Of a DNA stretch of 44,156 nucleotides, positions 34,179-42,535 are shown in pieces. Under the pieces are notes generated by a model. That model saw only the letters and a list, made by a program, of their open reading frames with translations, did not search any database and was not told the origin of the DNA. The first letter of the stretch is position 1, and every line of letters starts with the position of its first letter. The DNA comes from Planctomycetota bacterium (GTDB taxonomy: Bacteria; Planctomycetota; UBA8108; UBA1146). The translations under genes were made by a program, and so were the position numbers. Location: the NCBI GenBank assembly GCA_013911165.1, contig JACETR010000016.1:1-44156 (forward strand), written 5' to 3'.

Positions 34179-35198
34179 TTAAGCCTTCTGCCGCTTTTTC
34201 GAGGCCTTGGCTCGGTGGAGCCTTCGATGGCGGGCAAGCGCCGCTTTCACCAACAGGCGAGTAAATCCCTCATGACCGTCGGGGTCAAAAGAGAGACAGA
34301 CATCCGCACTGCTCCAGTCTTCCTTTGGATAATAAATACCGCAGTTGGAATTGATCTCCAACATATAGGTCGTTCCATCGTCTGCGACACGGATATCACA
34401 ACGTCCGAAGCTGGTCCCCTTGAGTTCAAGGAAAAAGCGGGCTGATTCGTCCTGAAGCCTTTTCGATAGAACCGGGTCATCCACTTTCACAGCGGAGAGA
34501 CCACTGTAGTCAACCCACTTCAGATCAGAGTGCTTGAAACTGTCTCCTTCAGGAAAGTTGTACTGTGCAGGTGGATAGGTAATCGGCTTATTGGGGTTCC
34601 TTGGGTTTTCGGCAACCAGAACAGTGCACTCTTTGCCTTCGATGAATTCTTCGATCAATGCCAGGCCATGACGTGAAATGATTTTTTGTGCCTGGATTCT
34701 CAGCCCTTCCGGTGTCATGACCTTGGACCTGCGGCTGATATCGACAGAGGCGTAACTGTTGTGGTGTTTGACAAAGAGGGGAAACTTCAGTCGTTTCACC
34801 GCTTTTTCGATATCAGCATCATTCTTTGCAAAAACATGTTTGGGTGTGGCAATCCCCAGTTTTTTGCACGCTTTTTTCATTTCAGTGCGTGTCGGTTCGT
34901 AGCTTTCAGAACTGGCACCAGCGAATGGCACTTTTGCTGCCTCGAGGGCTTGAATAACCTCGATCCCAGGGGAATCTTCGTCTTCGGTTCCATCACACAA
35001 GTTGAAGTAAAGATCAAATTCCTGGGAGATCAATTCTTCGACATGAGGGAGGCAATCATGTTTGCCTTCGAGAACGGCAACATGCCATTCAGCTTCTGGA
35101 ATGAAAGGCCTGGGATCGCAAGGCCAATCGTCATCAGGGAATGGATCTTCGTCGAGGTCCTGTGTGGTCAACAGACAAATTCGCAAAAGAAGACTCAC
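34179..35198 (-). CDS. ATP-grasp ligase, D-Ala-D-Ala ligase-like
   Basis: 339 residues, cytoplasmic. The N-terminal part has NLCDGTEDEDSPGIEVIQAL and VPFAGASSESYEPTRTEMKK, matching the Ddl pattern around the first substrate loop. The ATP-grasp core has FPLFVKHHNSYASVDISRRS, ALIEEFIEGKECTVLV and the metal-binding end LEINSNCGIYYPKEDWSS. The standard Ddl ending E-x-N-x-x-P-G is changed to E-I-N-S-N-C-G, so the amino-acid substrate may differ from D-alanine. It joins a carboxylate to an amine using ATP. A basic tail (RRLHRAKASKKRQKA) ends the protein. It converges with the cohesin-like gene. Naming it ddl would be premature. Confidence 0.83.
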   Translation of the reverse strand: MSLLLRICLLTTQDLDEDPFPDDDWPCDPRPFIPEAEWHVAVLEGKHDCLPHVEELISQEFDLYFNLCDGTEDEDSPGIEVIQALEAAKVPFAGASSESYEPTRTEMKKACKKLGIATPKHVFAKNDADIEKAVKRLKFPLFVKHHNSYASVDISRRSKVMTPEGLRIQAQKIISRHGLALIEEFIEGKECTVLVAENPRNPNKPITYPPAQYNFPEGDSFKHSDLKWVDYSGLSAVKVDDPVLSKRLQDESARFFLELKGTSFGRCDIRVADDGTTYMLEINSNCGIYYPKEDWSSADVCLSFDPDGHEGFTRLLVKAALARHRRLHRAKASKKRQKA

Positions 35199-35261
35199 TT
35201 CTGTTGGAGTTTGCTGAAATGTAACAGGCAGGCTTCTTCTTTGGTAGTGGCTGGCATCTGC

Positions 35262-36686
35262 TCAACTTGATGAAGTATTGGAAGACGATCGTGAAGATCG
35301 TTTTCTTCGAACAGGCTTCCCGCTTCCTGACGGTCTTCTGCGTTTTTTAGTGCCGGAACCGCCACTTTCCTGATCGGTGTTTTGTCCGCTCCGGTTTCTT
35401 CCCTGCCTCGGGCGGCTTTTTGCACCAGATCCGGAGCGTCGTTGGCGGTTGGATTTTGATCCCTGACCTCTGTTCGACGGACCAGAGCTGGTCTTTTTCT
35501 TTGCCGATCTTCTGCGTCCTTTTTCCGGGCGCGTAAAATCAACGGAGTCGAAGCCTGGAGTAAAGATCGTCTCAATCTGTTGCCCGATCACTTTCTCAAT
35601 CTCCAGGACCATATCCATATCGGCTTCGGAGACAAAAGTGAATGCTTTTCCATCCCGCTCTGATCGGCCTGTTCTGCCGATTCGGTGAGTGTAGGCTTCA
35701 GCAGTATTGGGGATGTCCAGGTTGACGACATGGGAAACGCTGGCCACGTCGATTCCACGGGCAGCAATGTCTGTGGCCACGAGAATATTGAACTGGCCCT
35801 TTCGGAAACCGTTCATGGCCCGATCGCGCTGGTTTTGAGACATGTTTCCCTGGAGAGCGACAGCTTTGTGTCCGTCTTTACCCAATTTTTCCGCTAGTTG
35901 ACGGGCACGCCTTTTGGTTCGCGTAAAGACGATGGCTGAAGAGAAAGATTTCTCCTTGAGCATTTTCCTCAGCAGTTCAATCTTTCGCTTTTCTGGAACG
36001 GGATAGAGCGCATGTTCGATGGTGTTGGCGGGGGCAGTGTGATTGATTTCAGCAACGAACGGATTTTTCAGGATTTGTTGAGCAAGTTTGCGGATCTCTG
36101 GTGGCATGGTTGCTGCAAAAAGAAGATTTTGTCGTTCATCTGGGAGTTCTGAAAGAATTCGTCGGATGTCCGGAAGAAATCCCATATCGAACATGTGGTC
36201 CGCTTCATCGAGAACCAAATGGCGGATGTACCGGAGATCGACATATCCCTGATTCATCAGGTCGAGCAATCGGCCTGGGCATGCACAGATGATGTCCGGG
36301 TGTTTACGCAATTTTTCGATTTGGGGCTTTTCTGAGACACCACCGTAAATGGTCATGGACCTGAGGCGGGAGCCCTTCGTGAGTTTGCGGAATTCGTCAT
36401 CGATTTGCGAAACCAACTCCCGTGTGGGGGCGATCACAAGCACTCTTGGGCTTTTGCCGCTCTTTCGGAGAAGGGATTCAATCGCAGGGATTGCAAAAGC
36501 AGCTGTTTTGCCTGTTCCTGTCTGAGCAAGCCCCAGAATATCCTGACCTTCCAGAGCCTGGGGGATGGACTGTGCTTGAATCGGTCGTGGATCGGAATAC
36601 CCCGCGTTCTCGATCGCCTGTGCCAGAGACGGCTTGAGATCAAGGTCTGAAAATCTCTCCAGAAGGCTGTCGGCAGCTGCGTTCAT
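35262..36686 (-). CDS. DEAD-box RNA helicase, RhlE-like
   Basis: 474 residues from the ATG at 36684-36686; a TTG six codons earlier is less likely. Motifs in order: Q motif (FSDLDLKPSLAQAIENAGY ... PIQAQSIP), motif I AQTGTGKT, Ia PTRELV, II DEAD, III AAT (in FAATMPPEI), V TDIAARGID and VI HRIGRTGR. After about residue 370 a basic Arg/Lys/Ser/Gly-rich tail follows (RRSAKKKTSSG, RRKRSSRSSS), probably for RNA binding. It unwinds RNA in ribosome assembly, RNA decay or cold response. Motif III has Ala instead of the usual first Ser of SAT. It is transcribed away from pdxH and lies 63 bp upstream of the ATP-grasp gene on the same strand. Confidence 0.93.
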   Translation of the reverse strand: MNAAADSLLERFSDLDLKPSLAQAIENAGYSDPRPIQAQSIPQALEGQDILGLAQTGTGKTAAFAIPAIESLLRKSGKSPRVLVIAPTRELVSQIDDEFRKLTKGSRLRSMTIYGGVSEKPQIEKLRKHPDIICACPGRLLDLMNQGYVDLRYIRHLVLDEADHMFDMGFLPDIRRILSELPDERQNLLFAATMPPEIRKLAQQILKNPFVAEINHTAPANTIEHALYPVPEKRKIELLRKMLKEKSFSSAIVFTRTKRRARQLAEKLGKDGHKAVALQGNMSQNQRDRAMNGFRKGQFNILVATDIAARGIDVASVSHVVNLDIPNTAEAYTHRIGRTGRSERDGKAFTFVSEADMDMVLEIEKVIGQQIETIFTPGFDSVDFTRPEKGRRRSAKKKTSSGPSNRGQGSKSNRQRRSGSGAKSRPRQGRNRSGQNTDQESGGSGTKKRRRPSGSGKPVRRKRSSRSSSNTSSS

Positions 36687-36725
36687 GTGGACAAGGGCTT
36701 TCAAGAGTGGGCAAAGTGTGAATCA

Positions 36726-36739
36726 CCTCTTTTAAGAGG
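36726..36739. promoter_or_regulatory. Palindrome between helicase and pdxH
   Basis: CCTCTT-TT-AAGAGG is a 14-bp palindrome 40 bp upstream of the helicase ATG and 121 bp upstream of pdxH. It might be an operator or a small hairpin in the helicase leader. Confidence 0.3.
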
Positions 36740-36860
36740 GGCTTCCACATGGAATCCGTTCATAGGTGAAGTATATCTGTGAACTTCTTGGATGTTTCCG
36801 ATTCTGGGGATTTATAGTCAGAACGACACAACTTCAGCTCTGATCAGTGGAAGTGGCACC

Positions 36861-37499
36861 ATGAATCAAAACTACCCACCCCGCCAAGACTATAATTTCG
36901 CAAGTTCCTCTATCAGGGCAGAAAATGTTCATTCCGATCCCGTCGAGCAGTTTCGTCTCTGGTATGAAGAAGAAGAGGCTGCCGGGCATGGAGAACCCAA
37001 CAGGATTGCCCTCGCCACCACCACGAAATCAGGAGCCCCCTCATTGAGAATGGTGCTGTTGAAAATCTTTGGGCCAGAGGGGTTCTTCTTTTTCTCGGAC
37101 TACACATCGAGAAAAGCGGTGGAAATGGAAACCAATCCTCATGTGGCGATTTTGTCTCATTGGCCCAGATTACAAAGACAAGTTCGCATCGAGGGGCTGG
37201 TTGAGAAATCAAGTCGCGAGGTCACCGAAAATTATTTCAACAGCAGGCCCCGTCTGTCCAGAGCCGCAGCAGCTGTTTCCCATCAGAGTTCAGTCATGGA
37301 TTCGAGGGATTCTTTTGAGGCCCAGCTCCAATCTCTTGCCGCTGGAGAAAACCCCATCGAATGCCCTGAAACATGGGGAGGCTACCGGGTTGTACCGACA
37401 CGATTCGAGTTTTGGCAGGGCCAGCCCGGGCGGGTTCATGACCGAGTTCAATATGATGTCGAGGGTGACCAATGGTCGCTGAGCGAGCTACAGCCATAA
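36861..37499 (+). CDS. pdxH: Pyridoxamine 5'-phosphate oxidase
   Basis: 212 residues from the ATG at 36861, which has GGAAGTGG just upstream; an open frame reaches 23 codons further but without a ribosome site. Family marks: DPVEQFRLWYEEEEAAG, IALATTTKSGAPSLRMVLLK (FMN and substrate binding), FFFFSDYTSRKAVEMETNP, RQVRIEGLVEK, SRPRLSRAAAAVSHQSSV and the C-terminal FEFWQGQPGRVHDRVQYD with an ELQP end where RLAP is typical. It oxidises pyridoxamine or pyridoxine 5'-phosphate to pyridoxal 5'-phosphate with FMN and oxygen, in the cytoplasm. Length is normal. It stands as a single gene. Confidence 0.95.
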   Translation: MNQNYPPRQDYNFASSSIRAENVHSDPVEQFRLWYEEEEAAGHGEPNRIALATTTKSGAPSLRMVLLKIFGPEGFFFFSDYTSRKAVEMETNPHVAILSHWPRLQRQVRIEGLVEKSSREVTENYFNSRPRLSRAAAAVSHQSSVMDSRDSFEAQLQSLAAGENPIECPETWGGYRVVPTRFEFWQGQPGRVHDRVQYDVEGDQWSLSELQP

Positions 37500-37626
37500 C
37501 GGTCATTGGGCGATGAGGCAGGGCTTTGCCAGTATTCCGGACTTCTTTTGGAAACGTTCAACTTTACTTTCCAAGACCGGCCGATCAGGGCATACTTCCA
37601 AAAGTCCAGGCAAGAGATCATTCGGT

Positions 37627-37703
37627 GCGCCCGTAGCTCAACTGGATAGAGCATCGGATTTCTAATCCGAAGGTTCCAGGTTCGAGTCCTGGCGGGCGTG
37701 CCA
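37627..37703 (+). tRNA. tRNA-Arg (anticodon TCT), CCA encoded
   Basis: 77 nt with a full cloverleaf. Acceptor GCGCCCG/CGGGCGT (one G-T pair); D stem GCTC/GAGC; anticodon stem TCGGA/TCCGA with loop TTTCTAA (anticodon TCT); T arm CCAGG-TTCGAGT-CCTGG; discriminator G and an encoded CCA. It reads AGA and AGG. A five-T run follows shortly after. Confidence 0.96.
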
Positions 37704-37819
37704 CCTTTTTCCTTATTCTGCCAACTTCACCCATCGTACCCTGTAGTGGCTTTGCACTTCGTAGTGCAGTTAAACCTCGTAGTGTTGATAAACCGCTATG
37801 AGTGGAATGTGAGAAGTGT

Positions 37820-39103
37820 ATGTCCCTGTTGAATGCAACTCTGACTCTCATGCTAATCTCCGGACCGGTTTCTGATGCGGAGAAACCCCAGTTCCAATTC
37901 GAATCACCTGAGAGACTGGTCTCGTCCGGAGAACCGATCGATGTCACGGTGGGGCATGCCGCTCCGTATCTGCATGATTTTGACGAAGACGGTCTGTTGG
38001 ACCTTTTGGTGGGCGAGTTTGGGAATGAACCGTTCCCTCAGGATCGATTGCCAGCCAAATATCGAAGCGAACCCGGGGAGCCGAGTGGCTACTCCCAGGG
38101 AAGATTGAGAATTTATAAAAATCATGGATCCGATTCGTCCCCGGAGTACAGGGGGTTTGAGTATCTGAAAGCAGGAGCGGAATTCGCTTCGATCCCGTCC
38201 ACGTGATGTATCAGCTTTTCTCCACAGTTTGTGGATTACGACGGCGACGGTGATCTGGATATTCTCAGTGGATCGTACACAGGAGAGATTTATTACTTCG
38301 AGTGCAAAGGTGAACGGAATTTTATTCAGGGTCGCAGGCTGACCGATCAAGAAGGGGAAGACCTCAAATCGAAGTCATACTCCATCACTGTTGAAGCATG
38401 GGATATGGATCAGGATGGCGATCTGGATCTGGTTCTCGGAACCCGTACCTCATCGGTGGAGATCTTTGAAAATACGGGGACCCGAAAAAAGCCTGTTTAC
38501 AGCGGGGAGTCCAATCCACTGAAAACCCGAAATGGCAATCCGGTAAAGGGAAGCAATGCCCATATGGCGGATTGGGATGGAAATGGTGCTCTTGATCTGG
38601 TCCTGGGGAGTGAATACGGAGGGGTGCATTGGTACCCCAATCTGGGGACGACTCAGCAGCCGGAGTTTGGCGAGAAACAGGTCTTGATCGCTGAGGGAGA
38701 ATTCAAAAGACGCAAGCTTGAAGAAGGTCCGGAGGGGGCCGGTTCAAGGACAAAAGTCTTTGTAGTGGATCATGACGGGGATGGACTGAATGACCTGTTG
38801 GTGGGGGACGTCCAGTGGTTGTATACAACGCTTCCGCCTCTAACAGCTGATCAGGAAGCAGAAAAAGCCCGGATCATGCCTGAGTACACTCGGGTGAACG
38901 AGGCTCTGGATGCCGTTTTTGAGGAGCGGAATTCCTTTGTAGGCAAGGAGGGCGGCATCCCCAAAGAACTTGAAGAGCGACTCGAAAAATTGTTGCAAGA
39001 GTTTCGCCCACTGGCAAAAGAGATGGGGAAATTCGACCGGGAGAAATCCAGCACCCATGGCTGGGTTTGGCTTTACCGCCAGAAGGAAGCACTCTCACGC
39101 TGA
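37820..39103 (+). CDS. FG-GAP/VCBS repeat protein with in-frame TGA; candidate selenoprotein (Sec129)
   Basis: Read as one gene of 427 residues if TGA at 38204-38206 is decoded. Both sides are in the same frame with no gap: FASIPST, then TGA, then CISFSPQFVDYDGDGDLD. The start ATG at 37820 has GAGAAG upstream and a short hydrophobic leader (LLNATLTLMLISGPVSDA). At least five FG-GAP/VCBS loops are visible on both sides of the TGA (FDEDGLLDLLVGEFG, VDYDGDGDLDILSGS, WDMDQDGDLDLVLG, WDGNGALDLVLGSEYGG, VDHDGDGLNDLLVGD), then a helical segment and a terminal GWVWLYRQK. The gene ends 13 bp from the converging phoU. A Sec-Cys pair is inferred from the following Cys codon and the hairpin at 38221-38235. 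The plain alternative is a nonsense mutation or two separate ORFs (37820-38206 and a GTG start at 38231). Confidence 0.72.
38204..38235 (+). promoter_or_regulatory. Candidate bacterial SECIS element
   Basis: TGA at 38204-38206, then 20 nt, then a 3-nt loop GTT (38227-38229) closed by a perfect 6-bp stem, TCCACA (38221-38226) and TGTGGA (38230-38235). In E. coli fdhF, by my recollection, the loop G-U lies 19 nt after the UGA; here it lies 20 nt after. A G followed by U at the loop top and this distance fit the general bacterial SECIS pattern. The lower stem and bulged U of fdhF are not evident. Confidence 0.5.
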
Positions 39104-39116
39104 CCTGAGTGGGGAA

Positions 39117-39743
39117 TCAGGTCCGGTTGTAATCCTCAGGAAGATGGCGAATCACTTCGCCCTCAACCAGGAAGACGACATCCTCGGCGATGTTGGTGGC
39201 AAGGTCGGCGATGCGTTCCAGGTGCCTTGAAGCAGAGAGCAGGTGGATGGCTCGACGGATCGTCGTCGGATCTTTCAGCATGATCTCTTCCAGGATCTCA
39301 AACATCTGACGATTGATCTCATCAACCTCGTCGTCCTTTGCGAGTACTTTTCGAGCCAAATCCGTATCCAGGTTCAAAAGTGCGCTGAGGCTTTCCTTGA
39401 CCATTTCACGGGCCAGCTCTGCCATGCGATGGAAATCGAGGGGGACCCCCAGAGGTTCATGGCTGGAGAGGTAACTGGCTCTCTCGGCGATGTTGATGGC
39501 GAGATCGCCCATTCGCTCCAGATCGTTGTTGACCTTCATGATACAAACCACAAAGCGAAGATCCGTGGCCACGGGCTGGTGCAGGGCGAGAATCTTCAGG
39601 CACTCTTCTTCGATTTTCACTTCCTGCTGATCAATGGTGAGGTCCAGTTCATGGACACCGGCAGAAAGTTCTGTATCTCTCTCCTGAAGTGCGGTGATCG
39701 CCTGGTTGGAGACTTTTTCCACCAGACCGCCCATATCGAGCAA
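39117..39743 (-). CDS. phoU: Phosphate uptake regulator PhoU, N-terminus apparently cut
   Basis: 208 residues if started at the TTG at 39741-39743, or 205 from the ATG at 39732-39734 (MGGLVEKVSNQA). The two PhoU three-helix halves are clear, with metal-site motifs DLERMGDLAINIAERA and HLERIADLATNIAEDV. It helps shut off Pst transport and Pho signalling when phosphate is plentiful. Family members start with about 15-20 more residues (a HLQRDL-x-AVKSQLLDMGG pattern). That sequence is present in frame just upstream but broken by TAA at 39759-39761. Neither remaining start has a clear ribosome site. It is the last gene of the pst operon, 100-odd bases after pstB. Confidence 0.85.
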   Translation of the reverse strand: MLDMGGLVEKVSNQAITALQERDTELSAGVHELDLTIDQQEVKIEEECLKILALHQPVATDLRFVVCIMKVNNDLERMGDLAINIAERASYLSSHEPLGVPLDFHRMAELAREMVKESLSALLNLDTDLARKVLAKDDEVDEINRQMFEILEEIMLKDPTTIRRAIHLLSASRHLERIADLATNIAEDVVFLVEGEVIRHLPEDYNRT

Positions 39744-39758
39744 CTGGCTTTTGACGGC

Positions 39759-39801
39759 TTAAAGGTCTCTTTGCAGGTGCAAGGTTATCCGCGAACTCCA
39801 T
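39759..39801 (-). other. Remnant of the PhoU N-terminus with in-frame TAA
   Basis: In the phoU frame, codons before the TTG read L-H-L-Q-R-D-L, stop, A-V-K-S-Q-L-L-D-M. This matches the usual first helix of PhoU with one residue replaced by TAA. The only near ATG upstream (39799-39801, M-E-F-A-D-N) is in another frame, so reaching the body would need a shift as well. Confidence 0.6.
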
Positions 39802-39857
39802 TCTGAAGAGAAGTGACATCACGGTTTCAAGTTTCGGACTCAAACTGATCGTTTCGA

Positions 39858-40724
39858 TTAGCCGAATCTTCCGGAAACGTAGTCTTCGGTTCGTTGAACC
39901 GATGGTTTGGTGAAGATCGTGCCGGTGTCGTCAAACTCGATCAGTACACCGGATTCCATGAATGCGGTGTAATCTGAAACCCGGGCTGCCTGTTGCATGT
40001 TGTGCGTGACGATCACGATCGTGTACTGCTTTTTGAGTTCCAGCATCAGGTCTTCAATGTGACTGGTCGAGACTGGATCGAGGGCGGAACACGGCTCATC
40101 CATGAGCAGAACTTCCGGTTTCATGGCAAGGGCTCTGGCGATGCAGAGCCTCTGCTGTTGTCCTCCGGAGAGGCCGAGCGCCGAATCATGGAGCCTGTCG
40201 GAGACCTCATCCCAAAGCGCAGCGCTTCTCAGGGACGATTCGACCAGCTCGTCGATGTCTCCCTTGTAGCCATTGATCTGGGGTGCCCAGGCAATGTTTT
40301 TGTAGATGGTCTTTGGGAAAGGGTTGGGCTTTTGGAAAACCATGCCGATGCGCAACCGTACCTCGACAGGATCGATGTCTTTACCGTAGAGATCCATGTC
40401 CCGATAGATCAGGCTTCCTTCGACCGAGGCACTGGGAATGAAGTCATTCATTCTGTTAAAGGCTCTCAGCAGTGTGCTCTTTCCGCAACCGGATGGGCCG
40501 ATGACCGCAGTGATCTTGTTGGTCGGGAAACGGATATCAACGTTTTTGACGGCCTGTTCCGAACCGTAACTGATGGTCACGTTGTCACCCTTGAGGTGAG
40601 CATTTTTCATGTCCGACTCTTTATCAGAGGCTTCCGATGAATTCTTTTGGGGTTCGGGGGTTGCCGGACGCTTGTTCATAAACTCTTCCTCAGAAACAGT
40701 GTGAGTTTTTTCAGCGGAACTCAT
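39858..40724 (-). CDS. pstB: Phosphate ABC transporter ATP-binding protein
   Basis: 288 residues. Walker [10 protein letters not shown] (about 76-84), Q loop [13 protein letters not shown] signature LSGGQQQR, Walker B VLLMDEP and the switch His in [14 protein letters not shown] are all present. It hydrolyses ATP to drive phosphate import through PstCA at the inner membrane. The ATG overlaps the pstA stop by four bases. A Met at residue 39 would give the usual 250-residue length, so the first 38 polar residues are either a real extension or an upstream start artefact; the coupling favours the longer form. Confidence 0.97.
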   Translation of the reverse strand: MSSAEKTHTVSEEEFMNKRPATPEPQKNSSEASDKESDMKNAHLKGDNVTISYGSEQAVKNVDIRFPTNKITAVIGPSGCGKSTLLRAFNRMNDFIPSASVEGSLIYRDMDLYGKDIDPVEVRLRIGMVFQKPNPFPKTIYKNIAWAPQINGYKGDIDELVESSLRSAALWDEVSDRLHDSALGLSGGQQQRLCIARALAMKPEVLLMDEPCSALDPVSTSHIEDLMLELKKQYTIVIVTHNMQQAARVSDYTAFMESGVLIEFDDTGTIFTKPSVQRTEDYVSGRFG

Positions 40725-41611
40725 GATTGCGCCTTTTGGGTTTTGTTACGAATCAGGATCGCGATGCTGTTCATCGTGAATAACAGAACCAGAAGCACGA
40801 TAATACCACCCGCGGCCAATCCCTCAAACTCAGGCTTGGCTTCCCGAGCCCAATTGTAGATCTGGATCGGGAGCGCGGTGAAACCATCGAGAATCCCAGA
40901 TGGGGCTTTGCGGACGTAGGCCACAGCACCCACCATCAGGATGGGCGCCGTTTCGCCAATGGCCCGTGAGAGGGCGAGAATCACCCCGGTCATGATTCCC
41001 GGCAAAGCAGCGGGCAACACGTGGTGAAAGACCGTTTGGAACTGTGTCGCCCCCAGAGCGTAGGCGGAGAGCCGAATCGAAGGCGGCACCGCTTTGATCG
41101 CTTCTCTCGAGGCAATGATGATGACGGGCAGTATCAGCAGTGTCAGCGTCAGGGCCCCTGCGAGCACACTCGGACCAAACTTGAGGAACCGCACAAACAG
41201 GGTCAGGCCCAGAATCCCGTAAACGATGGAGGGGACTCCAGCCAGGTTGGCGATATTGACCTCAATGAAGGTGTTGAGTCGGTTTTTTCGTGCGTACTCT
41301 TCAAGGTAAAGAGCTGAGCAGACACCCATCGGGATGGCGATGCAGGCGGTTGTCACGATGATCCAGATGGTGCCCATGAAGGCTGAGAAAAGACCCGCCT
41401 TGTGAGGCATTCGCGACGGTGGATTTTTCAGGAAGTCGAAACTGACCCATTCCCAGCCGGCGCTGAAGATGTGAACCAGAAGAAATCCGAGAATTCCAAT
41501 GCACAGCCATGAGAGAAAAGCACAGCAGTTCTTGAAGAGACTGGAAGTGAATCTTCTTCTCTCCAGCGCAGAGTTGAATTCAGATGGGGGAGTGTCCTGC
41601 GAGGTACTCAT
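40721..41611 (-). CDS. pstA: Phosphate ABC transporter permease PstA
   Basis: 296 residues with about six membrane segments ([55 protein letters not shown] and a last [19 protein letters not shown]). The permease signature loop reads [41 protein letters not shown] and ends [14 protein letters not shown]. It forms the inner-membrane channel with PstC. It overlaps pstC and pstB by four bases each (ATGA), indicating coupled translation. Confidence 0.97.
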   Translation of the reverse strand: MSTSQDTPPSEFNSALERRRFTSSLFKNCCAFLSWLCIGILGFLLVHIFSAGWEWVSFDFLKNPPSRMPHKAGLFSAFMGTIWIIVTTACIAIPMGVCSALYLEEYARKNRLNTFIEVNIANLAGVPSIVYGILGLTLFVRFLKFGPSVLAGALTLTLLILPVIIIASREAIKAVPPSIRLSAYALGATQFQTVFHHVLPAALPGIMTGVILALSRAIGETAPILMVGAVAYVRKAPSGILDGFTALPIQIYNWAREAKPEFEGLAAGGIIVLLVLLFTMNSIAILIRNKTQKAQS

Positions 41612-42528
41612 TCGTATTGCTCCCGGTACTTCTTCAGAATCCGGTGACTCAACAGGTTGGCTCCCAGAGTGATCAGGAACAACATCCCGCCGACCGCATA
41701 AAGCGAGTAGTAGGAAACGGATCCATGTTCGATGTCACCGGTGGCGACCTGAACGATGTAGGCCGTCATCGTCTGGATGCTCTCCAGAGGATTCATGGTC
41801 AACTTTGGTGTGGCTCCGGCAGCGAGAGTCACTGCCATCGTCTCACCGATGGCCCTCGAGAAGGCGAGCACAAAAGAGGCGACGATCCCCGACAGGGCTG
41901 CCGGGACGACGACCTTGAGGGAGACCTCGGTTTTGGTGCTGCCGAGAGCGAATCCGCCCTCCCGCAGTGCCCTGGGAACGGCCTTCAGTGCGTCGTCACA
42001 CAGAGAAGCCACCATCGGCAGGATCATGACGGCGACGACGATGGAGGCAGAAAGGGCATTGAAGACGGAGATGTCGTCATTGATGAGCTTCAGCAGGGGG
42101 GTGATTCCGGTCAGGGCAAAGTAGCCGTAAACGACGGTGGGAATCCCTGCGAGGATCTCGAGAACAGGCTTGACGATCTTTCGGGTTCTGTCGCTGGCAA
42201 ATTCACTGAGGTAAATGGCGCTGGCCAGTCCGATGGGGATCGCAATCAATCCGGAGCCGATGACGATGATCATCGTGCCCATTAAAAGGGGGATCACACC
42301 AAAGGAACGAGGTTCGATCAGGGCGTTCCAGCGGGTTCCAAAGAGGAAATCCGTTAATGGCACCACTTGAAAGAAGGGGATCGCCTCACGGATCAAAACA
42401 AAAACGATTCCAAAAGTCGTCAAAACAGAGGCCAACGCGCAGAGGAAAAATCCACTGCGCGTTGCCTCTTCAATCCAACGGGATCTCTTTTTTGATTTCC
42501 CTAATGAAAAAGTCGCTGTTTCGGCCAT
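41608..42528 (-). CDS. pstC: Phosphate ABC transporter permease PstC
   Basis: 306 residues from the ATG at 42526-42528, seven bases after the pstS stop and preceded by AAGGATC; an open frame runs 19 codons further but would overlap pstS. It has six membrane segments and the permease motif DDALKAVPRALREGGFALGSTKTEVSLKVVVPAALSGIVAS with SRAIGETMAVTLAAG. It pairs with PstA. The start fits a PstC with a short N-terminal cytoplasmic part. Confidence 0.96.
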   Translation of the reverse strand: MAETATFSLGKSKKRSRWIEEATRSGFFLCALASVLTTFGIVFVLIREAIPFFQVVPLTDFLFGTRWNALIEPRSFGVIPLLMGTMIIVIGSGLIAIPIGLASAIYLSEFASDRTRKIVKPVLEILAGIPTVVYGYFALTGITPLLKLINDDISVFNALSASIVVAVMILPMVASLCDDALKAVPRALREGGFALGSTKTEVSLKVVVPAALSGIVASFVLAFSRAIGETMAVTLAAGATPKLTMNPLESIQTMTAYIVQVATGDIEHGSVSYYSLYAVGGMLFLITLGANLLSHRILKKYREQYE

Positions 42529-42535
42529 CAGATCC

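Noticed and set aside
37618..37947. Minus-strand ORF with an R-P-P-G-L-E-P-G-T-like stretch
   Set aside because: This is the well-known false protein made by translating the antisense strand of a tRNA gene, here tRNA-Arg.
38231..39103. Separate VCBS gene with GTG start at 38231
   Set aside because: It would start inside a repeat loop, without signal peptide or ribosome site, and is in the same frame as the upstream half. One gene with a TGA codon explains the data better.
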